NCBI GenBank assembly: GCA_963556145.1 | Contig: OY744462.1 | Location: 4,712,001 to 4,776,000 of the forward strand | Reading direction: 5' to 3' | DNA: 64,000 nucleotides | From: Hygrocybe punicea | Taxonomy: Eukaryota; Basidiomycota; Agaricomycetes; Agaricales; Hygrophoraceae | Part shown: positions 53,801 through 64,000 of the stretch, piece after piece | Layout of the letters: each line of letters starts with the position of its first letter | Position numbering within the stretch: the first letter of the stretch is position 1 | Translations under genes and position numbers: made by a program | The notes under the pieces: generated by a model | Seen by the model: the letters and a program-made list of their open reading frames with translations, nothing else | Databases searched by the model: none | What the model was told of the DNA's origin: nothing

Positions 53801-55041
53801 GGTCTGACATCATAGATTAGCGGCGTGTTGGACTATACAGACTGGCGCGTACCAAAAGTATATGCAAAATACATTCCTCCCTTAGTATACTCCCGAACGC
53901 ACTCTCGAACTATTTTGTCTTCAATATGCGAATGCCTTTCCTCCGACGTCGCTGGTGGTGGAGCGGTCTCAGCCAATATAGAATCGAGGGCTTCACCAGG
54001 TCCGCCTGTCCGATCCTTGAAGATTGAATCCAACGACTGCTGCTGTTCTGCCATGGTCAGGGGCTCGCTTTCACCACCCTGCGTAAGAGGCATACGTGTG
54101 CCTTTTGATATCCTGTTCCAAAACGATAATCTATTGGCCAAGACTTTCGCAACTGTCGACAGATTGACAGAATCGTCAGATAAGGGGGTAGATGTGCCTG
54201 TAGATGTGCCTGATGAGTGTAGTGCATCGTCGTCCACTTCATGTGGGTTGAATTGCTGGGAAGAAATAGGCGAAAAAATTTTAACTTGATCGTCGTCGGA
54301 GAATTGGACCACCCTTGATGAGGGGTCTTTGGTATATTGCGGCAAAAATTCTGAGTCGGTCATGCGGTCTGTGGGATGTGAATTGCTGGGTAGCAAGGAA
54401 GGGCGCAACAAGACAGCATTGCGGGAGGCGAGTTTATTCAGTGTTGTCTTGGCACGGTCCTGGACCAGAGGAATTGTCGCGACATCTTTAACGCAATAAA
54501 CTGCATGAGTTGTGTCGAAGACTTGGCAAAACGTGAGCGCTACATAAAAGAATAGAGCGGCGTACATACGATGTCCTACATCCGATTTAGACGTGATGAC
54601 CATTATATATGAACCTATACAGAGTTGGTCAGGACGGAGACGACTAAACATCGAAATGAGAACTGAACTAGAGAAGAGCTCCAGGACGCCAACAATGCCA
54701 TAGACAATGACACAGTCATTCCAATCAACACCCTCATGACCACCGTCGCCTTCTAGATTTTCCACCACGACTGTCTTGTCCCAACCAATGCGCACATGGG
54801 AGACAGGACGGATTGGATCTTCGAGATGGGGACGCAACAGAAGTCCCTCAGCAGTAACCAGTAAGGCGATGTGATCATAGGGACATGGATGAGGGTTAGG
54901 CGGAATTACGTATTTCGGCTGGAGACCTGGTGCTGTAGCATTGGGCACAGATGATGCACTGGACTCGGACTTGTTGGGAACCAACGAAGTCAGGTTGGTT
55001 GTCTTCAAACTGGCCACGAAACGCTTCAGTGCGCGATCCAT
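50860..55041 (-). CDS. SAC and hSac2 domain phosphoinositide phosphatase
   Basis: The enzyme removes phosphates from membrane phosphoinositides. It is a multi-exon gene starting at 55041 (MDRALKRFVASLK) and stopping at 50860-50862. The first exons (55041-53833) carry the SAC N-terminal part (YDHIALLVTAEGLLL, SYIMVITSKSDVG, HAVYCVKDVATIPL) and an acidic Ser-rich insert. The SAC core follows: SLQHKQERV, FWWNERLSKPFID, RRGIDDDAHVANFVETE, IPLFWTQSGYG and AIVNLAEQQGKEG. The catalytic motif RVNCIDCLDRTN (CX5R) is encoded near 52545-52500. The hSac2 domain (FSDWFCQAIIDFMLGY, RLLHGWTVLSPE) is at 51941-51560. A Ser/Thr-rich tail includes NRNQVIRLSSYSM. Small introns, e.g. GTGCGA...CAATAG near 51385-51445, restore the frame. 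All key residues are present, so it should be active. Confidence 0.85.
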
Positions 55042-55135
55042 TTATGCAGGAGTGGAATAATAATAATGCAAGCACAAATACAACCAACGGCTACGGCGTA
55101 CGTCAATCTACTCGGATTCTCAGCAAGTACTACAA

Positions 55136-56414
55136 TTATTCTGCACTAGCAGAGCTCCGACCCGTAACACGGACTTCATACCCATATCCGCCGCCTGGAG
55201 CCCCGAGTACCTCACCCGGGCCATTGTAGTGCAAAGAAGAAATATCATAGTTGCCTGCAAAAGGAAACATGACAAACCCACCCCGAAAAAAAATAAACGA
55301 CGATTGAACATACCAACGAAGCACCACCCGTTCTCTTTGATGTGATATAGGTTGCAAGTGTTCCCGGAAAACGCGTCACGGTGACCGGCAGCATAGATAC
55401 TTCTCCTGCCCAACTCTTGAGCTTCAGCGTCCGTCAAATCCCACCGATATCCTTGATCGAGTACTCCATAAGCAAATGTGCTTCCGGAGCCCACTGAGAA
55501 AAGATCCCCTTTGAGCCTCGTGCCATCCGAATCGACGTAAAATACTGTTGGGCCCTGCAATACGGACAATGATCAAATATTGGGAAAAATATAAAGAAAA
55601 TAGCACTAGCAGTCTTATCCCAACCGCAAATCATCGTTCCCTGAAAATTTGAAGCATCAATGAGATCCACAAGAACAAATGTAACACGAAGAGTTGACCA
55701 TGCTGAGACCCATTCCCTTGTAACTATATACGAGGTTGCTGAGGTACTTGCTAGCGGCAGATACAGATATACGTTCATGGTTGCGAAGCTCATGCAGCCG
55801 GCAATGAATACCGAGATACGTTTCCCAATACTGACAATCAGCTGACGAAATAGTCCAATTTAGTCATAAATATGCCACTAAAAGGGGGCTACTGACCGGC
55901 ACCACCTGCCATCGTTCCAAGAAGGTACGGATTAATTTCTATAACCTTTTTGACGGTTCCAGAAGCTGGGAATTCATCATGACACAACTGAGCAAAGACC
56001 GGGGCCATATAGAACACCGACCGACATAACTCCCTGCTGTCGCTCGAGAATCGACAGCCACAATTACACCACCTCGGAATCTGAAGGCCAGGGTAGTAGT
56101 TCCATGCTGAATCTTGATCCGACAATGTGGGTCAGCGCGGTCGTCCGTGTGCAGCCTCAGGAAGGCTGTAGGCTGAAGCGTTGGAAAAGATGTTCAAAAG
56201 CCTGTGCGCATGATAAGATGACGGTGCTCACGTCTGCGACATCAGGAATAGAGAAAGACGGGACACCCTTGGCCAAACTCCCCAAACCGGCTTCAGAACC
56301 CCACACGGCATCAGTAAAATCTCCATCTTCCAATGCGTGGGCTTTACGAAGCTCGCTTGCGGCACTGGTTACAGAGAATCGATTTACGAAGGAATTCATG
56401 GCTGCAGAAGTCAA
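55136..56414 (-). CDS. PRE2: proteasome subunit beta type-5 (chymotrypsin-like)
   Basis: This catalytic subunit of the 20S proteasome inner ring carries the chymotrypsin-like activity. Exon 1 (56414-56232) encodes the propeptide. Exon 2 (56165-56022) has the maturation site [13 protein letters not shown], with the catalytic Thr after Gly, and [10 protein letters not shown]. Exon 3 (55965-55897) encodes [20 protein letters not shown]. The next exon has ADCQYWE and [20 protein letters not shown], then [10 protein letters not shown] further exon has [31 protein letters not shown] and [19 protein letters not shown]. The last short exon ends at 55136. Donors and acceptors fit the frames given. It lies 94 bp upstream of the SAC gene on the same strand and diverges from SNU13 over 137 bp. 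Confidence 0.93.
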
Positions 56415-56551
56415 GCGTCACGGTGTTAATGGAAGCTGACGCGGCTCATGTTTTGTTGGGTTTTGTTTGCCATCAGCCTGACTTGTGCCTCCGACCAAGG
56501 ATCACTACGACGTGAGGTCACCGTTTTTACACGCATACTACAACAAATTCA
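56415..56551. promoter_or_regulatory. bidirectional promoter between PRE2 and SNU13
   Basis: 137 bp separate two divergent start codons. No TATA box is seen, which suits housekeeping genes. No proteasome-associated control element (GGTGGCAAA type) was recognised. Confidence 0.6.
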
Positions 56552-57130
56552 ATGGCGGAAATAAGGGGAAAAGCTTGGCCGCTCGCCGAAGCCGACCTTA
56601 CCAACTCGGTGAATTTCTGCGTTTTCTCTCCATTGTTGTCCTGGCTAAATATGCACCGACAGATTTTAGAGCTGGTACAGCAAGCCAGCCTCCACAAACA
56701 ACTCAAAAAAGGAGCTAATGAAGGTACGTTGGCTTCATGCCGTTTTCGAATACTTGGTCTCGTCTCGCGAGCCCCCCCAACCTGATTCCAAATAACTAGC
56801 TACGAAGACCCTTAATCGCGGTATCGCAGAATTCATCATTTTAACTGCCGACACAGAACCACTCGAAATTCTGCTACACCTCCCCCTTTTGTGCGAGGAG
56901 AAAGTGAGTTTTGTCTCTATTCATCATTTGCCCCGAGCCATTCGATTTGATTGCCAACGTATGGCACACAGAATGTGCCCTACGTCTTTGTTCCATCCAA
57001 AGCCGCTCTTGGACGCGCTTGTAATGTCTCGAGGCCCGTCATCGCTGCCAGTGTCACCACGAGTGAATCGAGAGAATTGTCCAGCCAGGTCAATACGATC
57101 AAACTTGCCATCGAGAAACTCTTGGTGTAA
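56552..57130 (+). CDS. SNU13: SNU13 / 15.5K K-turn RNA-binding protein
   Basis: The protein binds kink-turns in U4 snRNA and box C/D snoRNAs, nucleating the U4/U6.U5 tri-snRNP and snoRNPs. There are four exons: 56552-56608 ([18 protein letters not shown]), 56663-56723 ([20 protein letters not shown]), 56800-56903 ([18 protein letters not shown], then [11 protein letters not shown]) and 56972-57130 ([19 protein letters not shown], ending AIEKLLV). Each intron has GT-AG ends and keeps the frame. The product of about 126 aa matches the family length. The L7Ae-type RNA-binding motif KKGANEATK, split by an intron, is intact. The Tc1-like element begins 125 bp after its stop codon. Confidence 0.93.
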
Positions 57131-57347
57131 ATCTGAAAATTGCTGTGGGAATCTGAGATGAAAAAAGACGAGGCAGCTCGCAGTTTCAAACTTTAAGTGG
57201 GATCTAACTTAGGCCCTGGCCATCAGGAAAACATGGGTTGACTTAATTTGACTTACAGCCGTTTGTGATGATCTTGGCACTCGCGGAATTTTTGCGTATA
57301 AGGAAACTCGGACTTAGAAATTTTTTACTTGTCATTCTACTACTTGA

Positions 57348-58712
57348 ATGGCACAACCTCGTAAAAAAAGATGCCAACCCAGCATCATCACCAGTGATGT
57401 TGACCATCGTTTCTCTCTTTCTGAGGGTGAATCTGACACCTCTGCTGCATCCAATCGTTCGTCCGATGTCCTCGTTCCTAGCAAACGCTCGAAGCGTGCA
57501 ACCGTTCCTCACACTGCTGTTGCTGCCATTCCTGCTCCCATCCCAGCCCCTGCTGCCAAGGTCATCAAAGTTGACTACGTAACCTCCATTTTCAGCACTG
57601 CCGAGATGAAGAAGGCTGTTTCCAAACGACTTGCGAAGAATTCCTCGTTTCAACTTCAAACCGATGAACCTTGGGACACATTGAAGGCGCAGCTTCTTGC
57701 AAAGATCGCCACTGCTCTAAACCCACCAGTATTGGACTTTACCAACTACAATGTCATGGTCACCATCAACCGTGTCATCGCCAAGCCTGGCATTCCCCTT
57801 TCCACCGATGCCGACTACACAATGCTACTCAACAGGATCACGAACACGAAAGCCAAGGACACTATCCTTGCCAATGTCACCATCACACAGCCTGACAGCG
57901 CTGACAACAAGGAGAATGAGCCTGGGAACGAGGGCAAAGAGAAGGCGAAAAAGAAGGCGAAGGATCCTGCTCTACTCCCCCACAATGTCGAGAAGGCCGA
58001 CAACATTCAAGCATTGCAGAAGCACTGGATATGCCCGAAGAAGCAAGTCAACTGCTTGGGGACTTTCTGCTTCATCAATGCCGAGGGTTTACATGTTGCA
58101 CTTGGCAATGAGCGCCTCGATTGCTGGGCTGCAGCCATGGTATATCTAGACTATACATGATATTCTCTGTACTGACTAGTCTGCTAGATGAAGGGCGAAG
58201 AACATGCTGTGATTGACCGGCCACCGAACCATCGACTCTTCGATCCTGGGCTCGAAAACTCAAAACTCACACCTGTCCTTCGCAAGCGTCTTGAGAATAA
58301 CAAGGCCCTGGCTACCAATGTGGCTACCAATGCAGCGCCTGTTATCAATGTCACTTTTGGCAGGGAATTCACTGACCTGATCCAGGGCCGTGATGCCGCG
58401 AACGCAGCCCCCCAGAACGCTCCTCCTCCTGTCTACACAGATCCTCCCATTCCGGTGCAACACCACTATGATCTCACCTGCCCGACATTACTTCAAGTCA
58501 ACCGCAGGCAAGGCGTTGACATGCCTCTCGACATGTTCTGCCAGCAATATGAGCTTGATGATGGGATCAGGGATCGTTTCAAGCAGCACCGTTACAAGCA
58601 CGCACGTATGTTTCGGTATCTCACCGTGAAGGACATGGAGAATATGGTGTTCATGGCAGGGGAGATTGCTGAGGTGCGTGATGCAATCGATCGGTGGTCC
58701 TTCGAAGCCTGA
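57348..58712 (+). CDS. accessory protein of the Tc1-like element
   Basis: Two exons (57348-58139 and 58188-58712, 48-bp intron) give 438 aa. The N-terminus is Ser/Pro/Ala-rich with basic patches (RKKRC, PSKRSKRA). A helical middle (AEMKKAVSKRLAK) precedes a lysine-rich stretch (KEKAKKKAKD). A Cys/His cluster (HWICPKKQVNCLGTFCFI...LGNERLDCWAAAM) may bind zinc. The C-terminus (VDMPLDMFCQQYELDDGIRD...FRYLTVKDMENMVFMAGEI) is a conserved agaricomycete module of unknown function. Its place inside the inverted repeats, opposite the transposase, suggests it travels with the element. DNA targeting or regulation is an inference. Confidence 0.65.
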
Positions 58713-58923
58713 AGCGTAGTTATCTTGTCGAGTACATGTCATCATTATTTACTCCAGTCGTCGTTGCGTAGTTTTCTCTTATCGTCGTGCTCAATGTCAT
58801 TCAGCTTTCCCTTTGATTGGTGTGAAAATGAGTGTGAAAATGAAAAAAAAATTGAATTGTAACCAACACAAAGGTTATACAAGGACACGAGAGGTGGGGG
58901 AGGGTTACATACAACAACTAGAA
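58713..58923. terminator. convergent 3' region between the two transposon genes
   Basis: Both genes end here, about 210 bp apart, with an A-rich run near 58840. No other feature is seen. Confidence 0.35.
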
Positions 58924-59941
58924 CTAAAAATACCCCGCATGAACAATATAACCAGTCGCATCCTCTGGCGTCACGATGTCCAGCACCTCATACATGTCAT
59001 AAAGAATGCCATTATCCTCCATAGCACCGTAGTAGTCGTTGTGACGCCGAAGAAAATGCTTGATTTGTGAAAAGGCTTCTTCAATCGGGTTGAGATCAGG
59101 CGAATAAGGGGGCAAGTACTCAAGGCGGACGCCAAATCGATCAACGAGGGCGTGGATTTCGTCGTTGTGGTGGATCTTTGCATTGTCAAGCACGAGGACA
59201 CTCAGTGGACCTGGATAAGCGCTGCATAGCGGCATCTGCAACACTGTTGTCAAGGCAATGGAAAAGAGAAGTTAGTGGGTTACACACCACTGAGAACTCC
59301 AGCCAGTGGAGAAATGACATCTTCGTCAATGAACCCTCAACCGCTGTGCCAGAAACAAATCCATCAACAGTAAGAACGGCAACAGTTGAGGTCCGTCGTC
59401 CACGGACAAAAGGCTGGGATTTGCGGGCACGAGTGCCTCGTTTGGACCGTCCATAACGCCTACCAACTGTACGTTCATCCTTTGACACTTCATCAATAAA
59501 ACCAAGTTCTTCGGGGCTGAATTGAGCCATGCGAGATATGAATTGAGCCCGTAAGGCTTTGTTGCGCTCGAGGGCAATCCGTTGCAGTCGCTTGCGGCTG
59601 ACCCCGGCATGTATGAGTTCATCGTGTATTGTGGTGAAATGGACAGATATGAACCGATTGGTCTTGAGGAGATGAAGGAGTTCATCTAGGAAGTAGTCGG
59701 GGTTCTCGCGAACGAGCTGGCGTAGATATTCAATGTCATCGTAGTTGAGTCCTCGGACACGACCCCGTCGTTTAGGTAGATTGCTAACCACATCTCCAGT
59801 TGTTTGCCAGAGCTTGAGGATGCGGTAGAAAGTACGTCGAGAGAAGCCAACACATAAAAGAATGTCATCTACGGCAAGGAGATGTCGCTCGTATAAGCGG
59901 ATGGCAGCGATCTTGACATCGCGACTTATGGGATGGTACAT
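58924..59941 (-). CDS. Tc1/IS630-type DDE transposase
   Basis: The transposase excises and reinserts the element at TA sites. The start ATG is at 59941 (MYHPISRDVK). Exon 1 runs to 59288 and exon 2 is 59235-58924, around a 52-bp intron (GTGTGT...GCAG); total 321 aa. An N-terminal helix-turn-helix (IAAIRLYERHLLAVDDILLC, then FSRRTFYRILKLW) is followed by the RNase H-like core. Its three acidic residues lie in GFIDEVSKDERTVG, SVLVLDNAKIHHND and YSPDLNPIEEAFS. The last two are hallmarks of the IS630/Tc1 superfamily. There are no stops or frameshifts, so it is probably functional. Confidence 0.88.
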
Positions 59942-60063
59942 AGTTGAGTTGAAAAATGACTAAGTCCGAGTTTCCTTATACGCAAAAATTCCGCGCGAGT
60001 GCCAAGATCATTACAAACGGCTGTAATCGGACTTATTGTTTTTTAAACTAAGTTTACATTTGG

Positions 60064-62097
60064 CTAATCACATGGTCACACACTTACTGTCCCTTGACAC
60101 CCAGCGTGTCTCCGTCACTATCATCTGTCACTGTCACCAGCTGACACATCTGCTGGAGCTGTCACCCGCTGACAGCCCGCTATTTGCTGTCCCCGCTTGA
60201 CGTCAAATCTTATGCCGCCTTACGGCACTTCTTTCTACCAGCGAGTTATATATCTCGGAAACACCCCAAGGGCCTCCTAAGCCCCTTGTCTCGTTTCCAA
60301 GGTATGCCCTGCTTCACTTTGCTCACTCCCCTTTTTACCTTGTCTCGTCTCCTAGTTAGTTGCCACGTGTATTTTTCGTAATAAACGTCGTTTCTCCCAA
60401 TCGCGCTTTTGCATGTCAAGCACTCAAAATGACACCTCCACGTCGTCGTCCGCGCCATCCGGTGGCACCAACTCAGAGACAGTCAATCAGTGCATCCGTG
60501 TCACCGACCGCTTCCGGCTTGGAGATGTTACCAAAGCGTCGGCTATCCTTGAACTCCAGAATATTCTCACCCATCTCAGCCTCGAAACTGACGTTCTCGA
60601 ATCCACATTCGCCATTTATCTCCAGATCCTTGACAACATTGACCGACGGCTCAGCGAAGCCAAAACCCATGGGACCTCCTTCACCACTCCTGGCGCCGGT
60701 TGAGGTCCCTCTGAGCCAGAAGTCACAGTCGACCGGTTGCACAAACCATCCCCAGTCACTTCCCCAGCTCCCAACAAAGAAGTTCACGCTCCTAGAATGT
60801 CTAAGCGACCCCGGAGTCCCAGTGTCGACAGTGAGCCCGAACAAGCGGTCAAGCCGAAGATCGACCTCAAGTCACTTCCGTGGGTCATCCAGGAAGAAGT
60901 GGACCTTTCATGTCTCTCCGTCTCCCTTCAGAAGACGCTATCGACGCTCAACAATATTTCCCGTGATCCCAAACTTGCCAAGTTGTCCCTGCTCAACTCA
61001 GCCCGGTGTCCACAGTTTCCCGACTCAGAATGGACTAACCTGCTTGCAGGACGAGCTGTCGACCTTGACCACGTCCTCACCAGCGGATACTCCATCACCC
61101 ACGACGATAAATGATCCGAAAAGATCGGCGGTGTCAAGTTCATCGTCGGAGCCGTTAAACCTGCCAGGGTCGTTGACACACACGGGAAGTGGATCATCGC
61201 CTGGGGGCGGACTAGCGAGGCAACCCTCTTTGTTTTCCCGCACAGGGCTGTCGAGTTACGAGATTATGGAAAACATATCAGCAAATTGTTCACTGCCTTC
61301 CCAGACTCAATCCATCAACGTATCATTCAATACGACCGAGCCACTCACATCCAGACCGCTCAGCGGCGAGACATCGAGCTTACAGACTTTGCACGTTTCG
61401 CCGATCTACACGTCCTCTGGATCCAAAACGCCAGAGCCAGTGCCAGCCACGCTCAAATCACTGAATGCTCCAAGCCAGATGCGGCCAAGTGTAAAGAGCC
61501 CTGCCGCCGGTGGAACGCCAAACGTTGCCCAAACATCACCTCAAACTGCCACTATAAACACATCTGCGCTAAGTGTCGCTCCCCTCAGCATCCGTCCGTC
61601 GACTGCACCGTGTTCCAAAAACAGTAGGCTCCAAGATTCGTGGTCAAAACGGCCCAAATATGCCCAAGCCTTTGTCTGGGATGATTCCGATCACCCCCAT
61701 CAAGATTCTCTCTCTTTGGCCACGCTTCTCATGGCACCGCTTCCCTCGCCAGCACTCGAGGAATATGACAATGCGCCCGCATTGCATACTCTCCGTGAGA
61801 ATCCACACCTCTTCAAAATAGTTACGCCCATCAATGTCTCTCGCTTTCATGACCTCCTCAGCTCACATCCCAACCAAAGCCTTGTTCATTCCATCTGCCA
61901 CAGGCTACAAGACGGATTCTGGCCCTGGGCCGAGTTTGACCCCGCTCGCCCACTCACATGGGACAATTCCGCGCGTGCCCTTCGTGATCCCGCAGAACGA
62001 GACTTCGTCCATTCGCAACGGGACAAGGAAGTCTCCCTCAGCCGCTTCTCTCCTGCCTTTGGTCCTCACCTCCTCCCCGGCATGCATGGCATACCGA
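60064..62097 (+). mobile_element. DIRS-like retroelement, 5' part, cut by an LTR
   Basis: A leader/terminal repeat (60148-60390, also at 27966-28210) is followed by ORF1 and the start of ORF2. The family normally continues with RT, RNase H and a tyrosine recombinase. These are missing because family B LTR sequence starts at 62098. Confidence 0.55.
60413..61627 (+). pseudogene. DIRS-like ORF1 with zinc fingers, two in-frame stops
   Basis: This is a single frame broken by TGA at 60701-60703 and 61112-61114. The N-terminus is helical. PWVIQEEVDL, LNSARCPQFPDSEW and AVDLDHVLTSGY match a multicopy agaricomycete retroelement protein. The C-terminus has a CCCH-like finger (CRRWNAKRC...CHYKH) followed by a CCHC knuckle (CAKCRSPQHPSVDC), suggesting a Gag-like RNA-binding role. 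The second stop, and possibly the first, fits a CGA arginine codon changed to TGA. It is not translatable as it stands. Confidence 0.6.
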
Positions 62098-62102
62098 TGT
62101 AG
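61622..62102 (+). pseudogene. DIRS-like ORF2 N-terminal fragment
   Basis: The frame carries NPHLFKIVTPINVSRFHDLL, HRLQDGFWPWAEF and RFSPAFGPHLLPGMHG, the conserved lead-in to the RT domain in agaricomycete DIRS-like elements. It ends at TAG where the LTR begins. The start codon is not defined and the catalytic domains are absent. Confidence 0.55.
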
Positions 62103-62395
62103 AGGCTCCGGGCCATCTGGACCCGAATCCTCCTCATATCCCACATCGTCCCCGTCCATTCCCATTCATGTATTGTCGATTCCGCCCGATTCCGGTCCTC
62201 TCCATCAATTCCGGTCCTCTCCATCAATTCCAGTCCTCTCCATCAATTCCGGTCCGGATCCCCCTCCGGAATCGTTCATACTCAAGATGCGATGTCTCTA
62301 ACGACCCGGAATCAGTATGTTTCTAGTTATATATCATGTATCTTCGTTTCCCATCTCCCAGTACATAGCATTCTTCCTATCCTCCACTCCACTCC
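62098..62395 (+). mobile_element. family B LTR fragment
   Basis: It starts TGTAGAGGCTCCGG and matches the 5' ~300 bp of the LTR at 12442-13005 (GACCCGGAATCAGTA, CTCCACTCCACT). It contains three ATTCCGGTCCTCTCCATCA units. The rest is replaced by unrelated sequence. Confidence 0.6.
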
Positions 62396-62582
62396 ACATC
62401 ATGCTGTGACTTATCCCATGTCAGACTGGCCAACTGAGGTTGACAATGTTACATTTGGGACGGGCCAGCTAATCTGGGCCGACAAAATAATATTGTCAGG
62501 TACCTGATGGGGCAACTCAAGAATGTCATAGTGCTGGTGTTAGATGGGTGGGCTGAAGAATAGTGTTATCCATGTGAGACTG

Positions 62583-62997
62583 TTGGGCCGAAGTTCTATG
62601 GGGGAATCGTTACCCATATGAGACCGATGGGCCGAGGTTCTGCTGGGGTATTGTTACCTGTCTCTGACTGTTGGGCCGAGTTGCTTCGGAAGTATTGTTA
62701 CCCGTCTCAGACCGTTGGGCCAAGGTTCTTCGGAAGTATTGTTACCCATCTCAAACCGTTGGGCCGAGTTTCTGCTGGGGTATTGTTACCCGTCTCAGAC
62801 TGTTGGGCCGAGTTTCTTCGGAAGTATTGTTACCCGTCTCAGACCGTTGGGCTGAGGTTCTATGGGGGTATTGTTACCCATCTCAGACCGCTGGGCTGAG
62901 GTTCTATGGGGATATTGTTACCCATCTCAGACCATTTGGCCAAGGTTCTATGGGGGTATTGTTACCTGTCTCAGACTGTTGGGCTGAGGTTCACAAT
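62583..62997. repeat. 44-bp minisatellite, about 9 copies
   Basis: The unit contains TTGGGCCGAG and GTATTGTTACCCGTCTCAGA, with exact 44-bp spacing at 62671, 62715 and 62759. Alternate units carry TTCTATGGGG or TTCTTCGGAA. Confidence 0.75.
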
Positions 62998-63039
62998 AAT
63001 AATTATATTCATTGGCTGACAATAGGACCCACTTTTGTT

Positions 63040-63620
63040 GGACTCTTGCGGGAGGTGATCTTGAGTTCCACTCCTCCTTCAATCCCTCATAGTTCTTGAG
63101 CTCCTTTTCGGACAACTGTTCATAAACGGCTTGAAGCCCAGCCTGATACTTTGCCATCCAGTCCTTGGAACCTGGAGTTGAATTGGAGAGCTCAGTGACT
63201 TTGTCATCTACCTCATCCTTTCTCTCATGAGCTACAACTTTCTTGACTGTCCATTTTGTTACATAGTTATGTGTCGGCTTTCGAGTATTTCGACGTCTAT
63301 TGTTGTAATACCACTCCTTTATTTTTTACAGATGGCCGTGAGCATATTTAGGATGCTATGAACATTTTACTGGCCATATATTCCAAGGGGGACTCAGACC
63401 TCCCTTGTGCACCAACAATCTTTTGATGTACCTCTCTCATGATCTTAACTCGGTCTTTTTTGGCTGCAAAAATCTTCAAGTTGGCTTTTGAGCATAGAGA
63501 GTTGCTGGGTGGTAAATGTTGTTTCAGGCATATTTGTAGCAGGAGACGATGTGTGGGATGTGTGGGAGGAATTACAGGTAGCAAGTGGTCAACTTTCCCA
63601 ATTTTGACGATACTCTATTT
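63040..63620 (-). pseudogene. repeat-family hypothetical gene fragment
   Basis: Minus-strand frames read KIKEWYYNNRRRNTRKP, KDWMAKYQAGLQAVYEQLSE and YEGLKEEWNSRSPP, the pattern of a multicopy agaricomycete protein of unknown function. A TAA just before KIKEWYY and the join to 63584-63348 in another phase indicate decay or an unseen intron. It is divergent from the ORF starting at 63774. Confidence 0.4.
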
Positions 63621-63773
63621 GAGTATTGGGACCTGACTTGAATTGATTTTGACGGTCCTATATTAGCTTTCTCACCACTTTTAGTCTCTACAACTCATTT
63701 GTGGAATTCTAACCATGCCATTTTCTGTGTCTAACTTTTGGTCCAGTGTCATCTATCTCACTCATTGCAGTCA

Positions 63774-64000
63774 TGGTGAAGTCATTCAAAAGGAAGTCTG
63801 CTCCTCGTGTCAGCAGGGTGGCATTGAGAGAGGTATTCACCAGCCATGGATTTCAGACCCGAAGACAAGTTGTCCGCACCCCTAGCTGCTCGAGTTCATC
63901 TCCTAGAAAAACACCGAGGACATCCCAACTTCAAGAGGAGAATGACTTGACCGGAGACTTTCATGAATTTGTCCCAAATATTGAGCCTTTAAGAATGCCA
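63774..64000 (+). CDS. N-terminus of a probable transposase-family protein, partial
   Basis: The ATG at 63774 opens MVKSFKRKSAPRVSRVALRE, then TSHGFQTRRQVV, an SSSPRKTPRTS stretch and FHEFVPNIEPLRMP. It runs off the window. The basic N-terminus resembles agaricomycete KDZ-type transposases, but no catalytic part is visible, so the name is tentative. Confidence 0.4.

Larger units (their letters stand above)
57256..60023. mobile_element. Tc1/IS630-type DNA transposon with two convergent genes
   Basis: The terminal inverted repeats are 62 and 64 bp long (57256-57317, 59960-60023; CAGCCGTTTGTRATGATCTT). They differ by one substitution and a 2-bp indel. TA flanks both ends (57254-57255, 60024-60025). 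Inside are a plus-strand accessory gene and a minus-strand transposase. The flanks join into the TTGACTTAATTTGACTTAATC repeat seen unoccupied at 11873. Both genes look intact, so the element may be recent. Confidence 0.9.

Noticed and set aside
62618..63099. Repeat protein with LLPVSD units
   Set aside because: Open only because of the 44-bp satellite; frame shifts each unit and the family shows no start signals.
1..64000. CRISPR array or bacterial operon
   Set aside because: No regularly spaced short repeats with unique spacers; introns and eukaryotic genes show the DNA is fungal.

Overview
The window looks like transposon-dense nuclear DNA of a basidiomycete fungus, most likely an agaricomycete. 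The evidence is short introns with GT(A/G)NGT donors and CTRAC/CTGAT branch sites, a Plavaka-type transposase, chromodomain and non-chromodomain Ty3 elements, a DIRS-like retroelement whose zinc-finger ORF1 is of the agaricomycete kind, and several multicopy fungal families of unknown function. Only one block, about 50.86-57.13 kb, holds ordinary cellular genes: a SAC/hSac2-domain phosphoinositide phosphatase (-), the proteasome beta5 subunit (-) and the spliceosomal/snoRNP K-turn protein SNU13 (+). The last two diverge from a shared promoter of about 140 bp.

Layout. 0-5.6 kb: a decayed hypothetical gene, a cluster of five related 37-58 bp hairpins, and low-complexity DNA. 5.6-12 kb: a TATA promoter with 17-bp-periodic motifs, a candidate 4.2-kb CACTA-like element with (C)CACATGGACT subterminal repeats, a foldback MITE, a polypurine tract, a tRNA-related SINE-like stretch and TTAAGT-rich repeats. 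12-15 kb: a multi-exon fungal repeat-family gene split by a solo LTR. 15.2-26.8 kb: a Plavaka transposase gene split by an 8.3-kb LTR element without recognisable gag or pol. Part of that element has become a 3.8-kb inverted duplication containing a 100-N assembly gap. 26.9-33.7 kb: foldback elements, a DIRS-like terminal fragment, and a foldback carrying another solo LTR. 33.8-48.9 kb: a chromodomain Ty3 element with 1,606-bp LTRs, into whose gag a second, structurally intact Ty3 element (40.2-46.8 kb, identical 156-bp LTRs) has inserted. 57.26-60.02 kb: a Tc1/IS630-type DNA transposon with two convergent genes. 60.1-64 kb: a DIRS-like fragment, an LTR fragment, a 44-bp minisatellite, and the edges of two more repeat-family genes.

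Insertion order can be read directly. Target duplications flank the outer Ty3 (ATATG), the inner Ty3 (CCGT), the LTR element in Plavaka (ACAT/ACGT), the 28.8-kb solo LTR (CCGG) and the Tc1-like elements (TA). The outer Ty3 landed in the stem of an older foldback element.

The most unusual signals are: (1) a spliced ORF with a TATA box and a CCHC zinc knuckle, lying antisense inside the U3 of both long LTRs of the outer Ty3; (2) the hairpin cluster at 2.4-4.7 kb; (3) the two-gene Tc1-like element, with a related foldback MITE and a paralogous unoccupied target site in the same window; (4) a recurrent Gly-Gly-Ala-Pro-Thr-Pro exon-end motif abutting splice donors. All calls come from reading the sequence; no database search was possible.
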